A stretch of 17,961 bases of DNA from an uncultured Clostridia bacterium (GTDB lineage: Bacteria > Bacillota > Clostridia > UBA1381), in contig CAJUEZ010000039.1 in assembly GCA_910585485.1 (NCBI GenBank), positions 1-17,961 on the forward strand, in the 5' to 3' direction. This document shows, piece after piece, positions 13,516 through 17,961 of the stretch. Position numbers and translations under genes: made by a program. Positions within the stretch are counted from its first letter, which is position 1, and every line of letters begins with the position of its first letter. The notes beneath the pieces are model-generated. The model did not search any database. It was not told the DNA's origin and saw nothing but the letters and a program-made list of their open reading frames with translations.

Positions 13516-15897
13516 TTATCTTAGCTGCGCGCCTAAATTATACTCTAAATTCTTCACTGCCTTATCGAATACCTTCTGTACTTCATCGCCCGTCAGACTC
13601 CTGTCCGCCGCGCGGTAAACAGCGTTATAGGCAACGCTCTTTTTACCTTCGGGTATCTGCTCGCCCTCGTATACGTCAAACAAATTTATGCTTTCAAGCA
13701 TTTTGCCCGAAGCCTTTCTGATTATTTCCTCAATATCCGCAACGGGAACTGTCTTATCGACAAGCATTGCAATATCGCGAGTAACAGCCGGGAATTTCGG
13801 AAGTTCCGTAAACTTGATATTGCTGTCTATATTTAAGAACACATTTTCAAAATCAAGTTCAGCGATATATACAGGTGTCTCAATGCCGTACTTTCTAGTA
13901 ACTGACGGGTGAACCTCGCCTATTATACCAAGCGTTTTTCCGCCCGCGCTGATTTTAGCACAGCGTCCGGGGTGGAAAGTCGGATTATCCGTTACCGCCA
14001 CATACTTAACTTTTTTGACATTCAGGTTTTCAAACATGTTTTCGCATATCCCTTTAATATCATAAAAGTCAGCGTTATCGCCGTACATACCCATTGTAAT
14101 CTTCGTGATTTCATCAGGCAGCTTGCCCTGCTCTGTCGGGATAAATACTTTCCCTACCTCAAACATCTTTGCGGACGCGTTTCTGTAATTATAATTTCTT
14201 GAAAGCGTGTCAAGCATGCTTGCGATTGTAGTCGTGCGCATAACAGACGTGTCCTCACCAAGCGGATTTGATATTACTACAGTTTTTCTTAAAGCGCTGT
14301 CCGTCGGTATATTCAGCTTATCAAATATTGAGGGACTTGTAAAGGTGTACGTGTAGATTTCGTACATCCCCTGAGCCGTCAAAAGTTCGTTCACTTTGTC
14401 CTGAATTTGCTGACGCTCGGTCTTTCGTCCGCATGTCGCCTCACCTGAAAGCAGAGTTGTCGGCACATTGTCATAGCCGTAAAATCTTGCGACCTCCTCC
14501 GCTATATCAGCCTCGCCCTCAAGGTCGGGTCTGAAAGACGGCGGTGTGACCGTCATTTTATCAAGGTCTGTTTCAATTTCAAGCGCGTCAAATATCTTTA
14601 TCATATCCGCTGTCGGAATATCAGTGCCGAGAAAGGCATTTATCTTTTCAGGTCTGAGCGGCAGCGTTTTCATATCCGTGACATTACCCATCACGTCAAT
14701 CATACCGCCCACAATCGTTCCGCAGCCAAGCTGCTCCACAAGCTGACACGCTCTTTCAACCGCCGGCACTGTGTTATTATAGTCAAGTCCCTTTTCATAA
14801 CGCGATGAAGCCTCTGTTCTAAGTCCCACTCGCTGCGCTGTCAGTCTTACCGAAGCGCCGTCAAACGTCGCAGACTCAAACACAACAGTCGTTGTATCGT
14901 CCTTAACCTCACTGTTAAAACCGCCCATTACACCCGCTATCGCAACCGCTCTCTTTCCATCAGCAATTACAAGGTCTTCTGCCGTAAGCTTTCTATCCTG
15001 CTCGTCAAGCGTCTTTATAACTTCGCCGTCCTGAGCGCGTCTTACAACAATTTTGTTGTCTTCAAGGTCTCTTAAATCGAAAGCGTGCATTGGCTGACCA
15101 TATTCAAGCAGCACATAGTTTGTAATATCGACTATGTTATTAATAGGTCTTACTCCGCAAGCGCGAAGTCTTTCCTGCATCCAGCTTGGTGACGGAGCGA
15201 TTTTAACGTCCTTTACCATTCTCGCGCAGTATCTCTTACATTTATCCTTGTCAAGCACTTCCACGCTTATTGTGTCGGCAATGTTTTCGCTGTTCTCAGT
15301 GAATTTAATCTCAGGGACAGTAAACTTCTTGTTGAACGAAGCCGCCGTTTCTCTCGCAAGTCCTATTATTGAGAAACAGTCGGGACGATTTGAGGTTATT
15401 TCAAACTCAACAACCGTTTCGTTCATGCCGAAAATGTCCTTTATATCCTTGCCTATCGGAGTGTCGTCAGGCAAAATTAAAATTCCGTATTCGGGTTCAT
15501 AGCCAAGCATATCCTCGGTTATACCGAGTTCGTCATGCGAGCATATCATACCGCAGGACTCCACTCCTCGAAGCTTGCCCTTTTTAATTTTTCCGCCGGG
15601 AAGCACCGCCCCTACAAGTGCTATAGGCGCTATTATCCCTTCTTTTACATTAGGCGCTCCGCAGACAATCTGCAAAACCTCGCCCGTGCCCGCATCAACA
15701 GTACATACGTGAAGATGGTCACTGTCGGGGTGGTCAACGCATGTAAGCACCTTGCCCGCAACGACATTCTGCACACTCTCGCCCATATTTTCATAACCCT
15801 CAACCTTAGAGCCTGTCATTGTCAGTCTGTCGGCGTATTCTTTCGGCGTGACATCTATATCCATATAGTCGCCAAGCCAACTCATAGGTAAATTCAT
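13516..15897 (-). CDS. pheT: Phenylalanine-tRNA ligase beta subunit
   Basis: PheT is the tRNA-binding and editing subunit of the alpha2-beta2 enzyme that charges tRNA-Phe. The 793-residue length is normal. Domains in order: N-terminal B1 with an EMAP-like tRNA-binding fold at about 40-150 (DHPDSDHLHVCTVDAG), B3/B4 editing domain at about 210-385, B5 at about 405-478 (FRPDLEGEADIAEEVARFYGYDNVP), a catalytic-like core at about 490-690, and a C-terminal FDX-ACB anticodon-binding domain at about 695-793 (FPAVTRDIAMLVD). The ATG overlaps the stop of the kinase gene by one base (TAATG). Its transcription depends on the pheS T-box leader unless an internal promoter exists. Confidence 0.98.
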   Translation of the reverse strand: MNLPMSWLGDYMDIDVTPKEYADRLTMTGSKVEGYENMGESVQNVVAGKVLTCVDHPDSDHLHVCTVDAGTGEVLQIVCGAPNVKEGIIAPIALVGAVLPGGKIKKGKLRGVESCGMICSHDELGITEDMLGYEPEYGILILPDDTPIGKDIKDIFGMNETVVEFEITSNRPDCFSIIGLARETAASFNKKFTVPEIKFTENSENIADTISVEVLDKDKCKRYCARMVKDVKIAPSPSWMQERLRACGVRPINNIVDITNYVLLEYGQPMHAFDLRDLEDNKIVVRRAQDGEVIKTLDEQDRKLTAEDLVIADGKRAVAIAGVMGGFNSEVKDDTTTVVFESATFDGASVRLTAQRVGLRTEASSRYEKGLDYNNTVPAVERACQLVEQLGCGTIVGGMIDVMGNVTDMKTLPLRPEKINAFLGTDIPTADMIKIFDALEIETDLDKMTVTPPSFRPDLEGEADIAEEVARFYGYDNVPTTLLSGEATCGRKTERQQIQDKVNELLTAQGMYEIYTYTFTSPSIFDKLNIPTDSALRKTVVISNPLGEDTSVMRTTTIASMLDTLSRNYNYRNASAKMFEVGKVFIPTEQGKLPDEITKITMGMYGDNADFYDIKGICENMFENLNVKKVKYVAVTDNPTFHPGRCAKISAGGKTLGIIGEVHPSVTRKYGIETPVYIAELDFENVFLNIDSNIKFTELPKFPAVTRDIAMLVDKTVPVADIEEIIRKASGKMLESINLFDVYEGEQIPEGKKSVAYNAVYRAADRSLTGDEVQKVFDKAVKNLEYNLGAQLR

Positions 15898-16412
15898 TAT
15901 TTACTCAATCCCTTCAAAAATTTATTTATATCTTTTTTACTTTTCAATATATAGGTATTTTTACCCGTATCTTTCAGCATTTTCATGGTTTCAAGATAAT
16001 TCAAGCGTTTTTTGCGCCCCTTGAAAAATACCCACTTCGCAAATTCCAAATCAAATTTTTCAGTGCAGCCCTCGCCCATATCCGGACGCGTTTTCCCTTT
16101 ATATACGCGGCTGCGCTTCCATGCCTGCCACAGACAGGTAAAGCGGTTCACGTCTATAAAAATTACCGTATCCGCAAGTTCTAAGCGTTCCTGCCAATAT
16201 ATATGACAGTAGTTTCCTTCAATTATCCATTTGTCACGCTCCAAAACGGGCTTAATCATTTCTCTTTTATATTCTCTTGTGCTTTCAACCCAATTCGGTA
16301 ACCAGTGCAGACGGTCAAAATGCGTTGGCTCAATGCCGAGTATCTCGCCCATTTTGCGCGCAAGCGTGGATTTTCCTCCGCCCGAAAAACCGAAAATTAT
16401 TATTCTCTCCAT
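15897..16412 (-). CDS. FlaR-like P-loop kinase embedded between pheS and pheT
   Basis: This 171-residue P-loop protein resembles the adenylate-kinase-like family annotated as DNA topology modulation protein (FlaR type). Marks are GFSGGGKST at 8-16, HFDRLHWLPNWVE at 31-43, DKWIIEGNY at 60-68, VIFIDVNRFTCLWQAWKRSR at 83-102 (the strand and arginine-bearing lid region), and RPDMGEGC at 109-116. Members are presumed nucleotide or small-molecule kinases; the real substrate is generally unknown. The gene is joined on both sides by one-base overlaps, TGATG with pheS and TAATG with pheT, so it is translated from the same T-box-controlled mRNA. That position is unusual, because pheS and pheT are normally adjacent. 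A role tied to phenylalanine or tRNA supply is inference. Confidence 0.88.
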   Translation of the reverse strand: MERIIIFGFSGGGKSTLARKMGEILGIEPTHFDRLHWLPNWVESTREYKREMIKPVLERDKWIIEGNYCHIYWQERLELADTVIFIDVNRFTCLWQAWKRSRVYKGKTRPDMGEGCTEKFDLEFAKWVFFKGRKKRLNYLETMKMLKDTGKNTYILKSKKDINKFLKGLSK

Positions 16413-17431
16413 CAGAACTGACTCAGAAAACGCAAATCATTTTCAAAGAATGGACGTATATCATTTATATCATACTTGCCCATCGCCACTCTTTCAAGCC
16501 CCATGCCAAATGCGAATCCGGAATAAATCTCAGGGTCAATACCGCAGTTTTGAAGCACTTTAGGGTGCACCATACCACAACCTAAAATTTCAATCCAACC
16601 CTCGCCCTTACACATACTGCAGCCCTTGCCGCCGCATGCAAAACATGATATATCTGCCTCGGCTGACGGTTCTGTAAACGGGAAATGGTGCGGACGGAAA
16701 CGAACCTTGGTTTTTTCACCGTACAGTTCCTTCAAGAATGCCGCTATTGTACCCTTTAAATCAGCCATTGTAACTCCCTTGTCAACTACAAGTCCCTCAA
16801 TTTGGTGGAATACGGGCGAATGAGTCGCGTCAAGCGCGTCGCTTCTGTAAACCTTACCCGGCGCAATCATTCTGATAGGCGGTTTTTTCTTTTCCATTAC
16901 GCGCACCTGCATACCTGACGTCTGCGTTCTTAAAACAATATTGTCCTCTACGTAGAACGTATCCTGAGTATCGCGCGCGGGGTGATTCGGAGGGATATTA
17001 AGCGCCTCAAAATTGTAATAATCAAGTTCAACCTCAGGTCCCTCGGCTATCTCAAATCCCATGCCTATAAATGTATCCTTAATATTGTTCATTACCTTTG
17101 TAAGCGGATGAAGTTTGCCTGTTTTCTGCGTTCTGCCCGGCATGGTTACGTCTATAACCTCGTCTTTTAGCTTCTCTTCCTCCAACTTTGCCGCAATTTC
17201 AGCTTTCTTTGTGTCAATATGATTTTCTATGCTGCTTCTGATTTCGTTCGCAAGCGCTCCGATTACAGGTCTTTCCTCAGCGGTAAGACTTCTCATCTCT
17301 TTCATTACGGCAGTCATTTCGCCTTTTTTTCCGAGGAATTTAATTCTCGCTTCCTCCAAAGCCGCAAGGTCAGACGCGTTTTTTAATACGTCCAAAGCCG
17401 ACGCTTTGATTTGTTCAAGTTTCTCTTTCAT
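16412..17431 (-). CDS. pheS: Phenylalanine-tRNA ligase alpha subunit with zinc-knuckle insertion
   Basis: PheS is the catalytic subunit that activates phenylalanine and transfers it to tRNA-Phe. In the 339-residue protein, residues 1-85 form the N-terminal coiled coil. The class II core follows: NIPPNHPARDTQDTFYV at 145-161, motif 2 around MIAPGKVYRSDALDATHSPV at 188-207, and motif 3 GFAFGMGLERVAM at 305-317. A Cys263-x2-Cys266-x4-Cys271-x2-Cys274 cluster sits before GWIEILGCGMVHP and probably binds zinc; I recall similar clusters in other clostridial PheS proteins. AAAGGAA lies 8 bases before the ATG. It is the first gene after the T-box leader and overlaps the kinase gene by one base. Confidence 0.98.
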   Translation of the reverse strand: MKEKLEQIKASALDVLKNASDLAALEEARIKFLGKKGEMTAVMKEMRSLTAEERPVIGALANEIRSSIENHIDTKKAEIAAKLEEEKLKDEVIDVTMPGRTQKTGKLHPLTKVMNNIKDTFIGMGFEIAEGPEVELDYYNFEALNIPPNHPARDTQDTFYVEDNIVLRTQTSGMQVRVMEKKKPPIRMIAPGKVYRSDALDATHSPVFHQIEGLVVDKGVTMADLKGTIAAFLKELYGEKTKVRFRPHHFPFTEPSAEADISCFACGGKGCSMCKGEGWIEILGCGMVHPKVLQNCGIDPEIYSGFAFGMGLERVAMGKYDINDIRPFFENDLRFLSQF

Positions 17432-17454
17432 ATTTCTGTTCCTTTCTTAATGAT

Positions 17455-17484
17455 TATTTACCCGCGCTTTCAGAAATTTGTCAA
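17455..17484 (-). promoter_or_regulatory. Possible T-box-independent promoter close to pheS
   Basis: On the minus strand a perfect TTGACA (17484-17479) is followed after 18 bases by TAAATA (17460-17455), downstream of the T-box terminator and about 24 bases before pheS. The minus-10 match is poor, so this is tentative. Confidence 0.3.
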
Positions 17485-17552
17485 GACAAGGCATATTCTT
17501 ATACTACGAAGATTGCTTAACGCCGTATTGGCAGGTTTATGAAAACGCATCA

Positions 17553-17588
17553 ATAAAAAACACTTCGCCCCTGTATGGGACGAAGTGT
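17553..17588 (-). terminator. Attenuator terminator of the pheS T-box
   Basis: In the minus-strand RNA CACTTCGTCCC (17587-17577) pairs with GGGGCGAAGTG (17571-17561), with one U-G wobble, followed by TTTTTTATTG. The 5' arm carries the ACTTCG that can alternatively pair with GGAAGT upstream of the T-box motif in the antiterminator. Confidence 0.93.
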
Positions 17589-17844
17589 GTATTTCATACT
17601 CCGCGGTACCACCCGACTTCCGATATTAAATACCGGCACTCATTCATGTATAACGGCACTACCCGTCACGGACTACTAATATTTTAGCTTTACGCATCGG
17701 CGCAAAATTCGTTCACCCGCGAAACTCCGGAATGAAATTTCAACCTCTGCTCTTGCCGCACAAACTCACAGCTCAATAATTCATGCTCTCTCTTTGGCGA
17801 AACAGCGTCTACTTTGTTCCATCATTGCCTTTATTATTCAATTT
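17553..17844 (-). ncRNA. Phenylalanine T-box leader (tRNA-sensing riboswitch)
   Basis: The leader lies between the promoter and pheS on the minus strand. The invariant 14-base T-box, GGGTGGTACCGCGG, is at 17614-17601 and would pair with the uncharged tRNA acceptor end in the antiterminator. The AGTAGA element typical of Stem I is at 17813-17808. A TTC phenylalanine specifier followed by A is at 17736-17734 on the 3' side of Stem I, next to bases that can close the stem. Binding of uncharged tRNA-Phe would favour antitermination and expression of pheS, the kinase and pheT. T-box identity is certain; the exact specifier is inferred. Confidence 0.95.
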
Positions 17845-17850
17845 GGTGGT

Positions 17851-17879
17851 ATTTTATCATAATTACAGCGTTTTGTCAA
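17851..17879 (-). promoter_or_regulatory. Promoter of the T-box-controlled pheS operon
   Basis: A perfect TTGACA (17879-17874) and TAAAAT (17856-17851) lie 17 bases apart on the minus strand, placing the start near 17844, directly before the T-box leader. Confidence 0.88.
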
Positions 17880-17961
17880 TTATTATCTAAAATAAAATTT
17901 ATTCTGATTGTAGGATTACAATAGAAATGTTACAGTAAGGTAAAAAAATATACGGAAACCT
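17880..17961. other. AT-rich right edge, no gene seen
   Basis: The last 82 bases hold no convincing open frame. TTGTAG at 17908 with TACAGT at 17931, and AAGG at 17937, could belong to a plus-strand gene beginning outside the window, but the matches are weak. Confidence 0.4.

Overview
The window looks chromosomal and comes from a Gram-positive, anaerobe-type Firmicute of class Clostridia. The evidence is AGGAGG-type ribosome sites, sigma-A-like promoters, a T-box leader on pheS, S-layer-homology (SLH) anchoring, dockerin and cohesin-like modules, and a UxuB-like hexuronate dehydrogenase. A fibre- or pectin-using gut or rumen clostridium would fit, but this is inference and I cannot name the species. 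No transposon, phage, CRISPR array, rRNA or tRNA gene was seen.

Layout. (1) 1-650, plus strand: the disordered tail of a truncated gene, then a cyclophilin-type peptidyl-prolyl isomerase. They end at a bidirectional terminator shared with the convergent cluster that follows. (2) 686-4220, minus strand: ung, coaE, a membrane-anchored lytic transglycosylase, a cytidylate-kinase-like protein and uppP, read from a promoter in front of ung. The last four are packed or overlapping. The cluster mixes DNA repair, CoA synthesis and cell-wall functions. (3) 4261-8052, minus strand: a three-gene secreted-protein operon, the most interesting part. Its order of transcription is a small dockerin protein with two perfect calcium loops, a small secreted protein with one cohesin-like module, and a 777-residue SLH-anchored protein with two nearly identical cohesin-like modules. 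It has a near-consensus promoter at the front and a 13-bp hairpin terminator at the end. It has the parts of a minimal cell-surface cohesin-dockerin assembly, but no catalytic domain is visible in it. (4) 8082-11344, minus strand: a large secreted NlpC/P60 endopeptidase with a CAP-associated domain, coupled to a small two-helix membrane protein of unknown function. (5) 11398-13499, plus strand: prfA (release factor 1) and a UxuB-like short-chain dehydrogenase, divergent from the peptidase. (6) 13516-17879, minus strand: a phenylalanine T-box leader followed by pheS, a small FlaR-like P-loop kinase, and pheT. The three genes are joined by one-base stop/start overlaps, so the kinase is embedded in the phenylalanyl-tRNA synthetase operon.

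The surface-protein operon, the wall peptidase, the lytic transglycosylase and UppP give the window a strong cell-envelope theme around housekeeping genes. Many of the starts I chose are non-ATG (TTG for uppP and the NlpC/P60 protein, GTG for ung), because the ribosome binding sites place them there.
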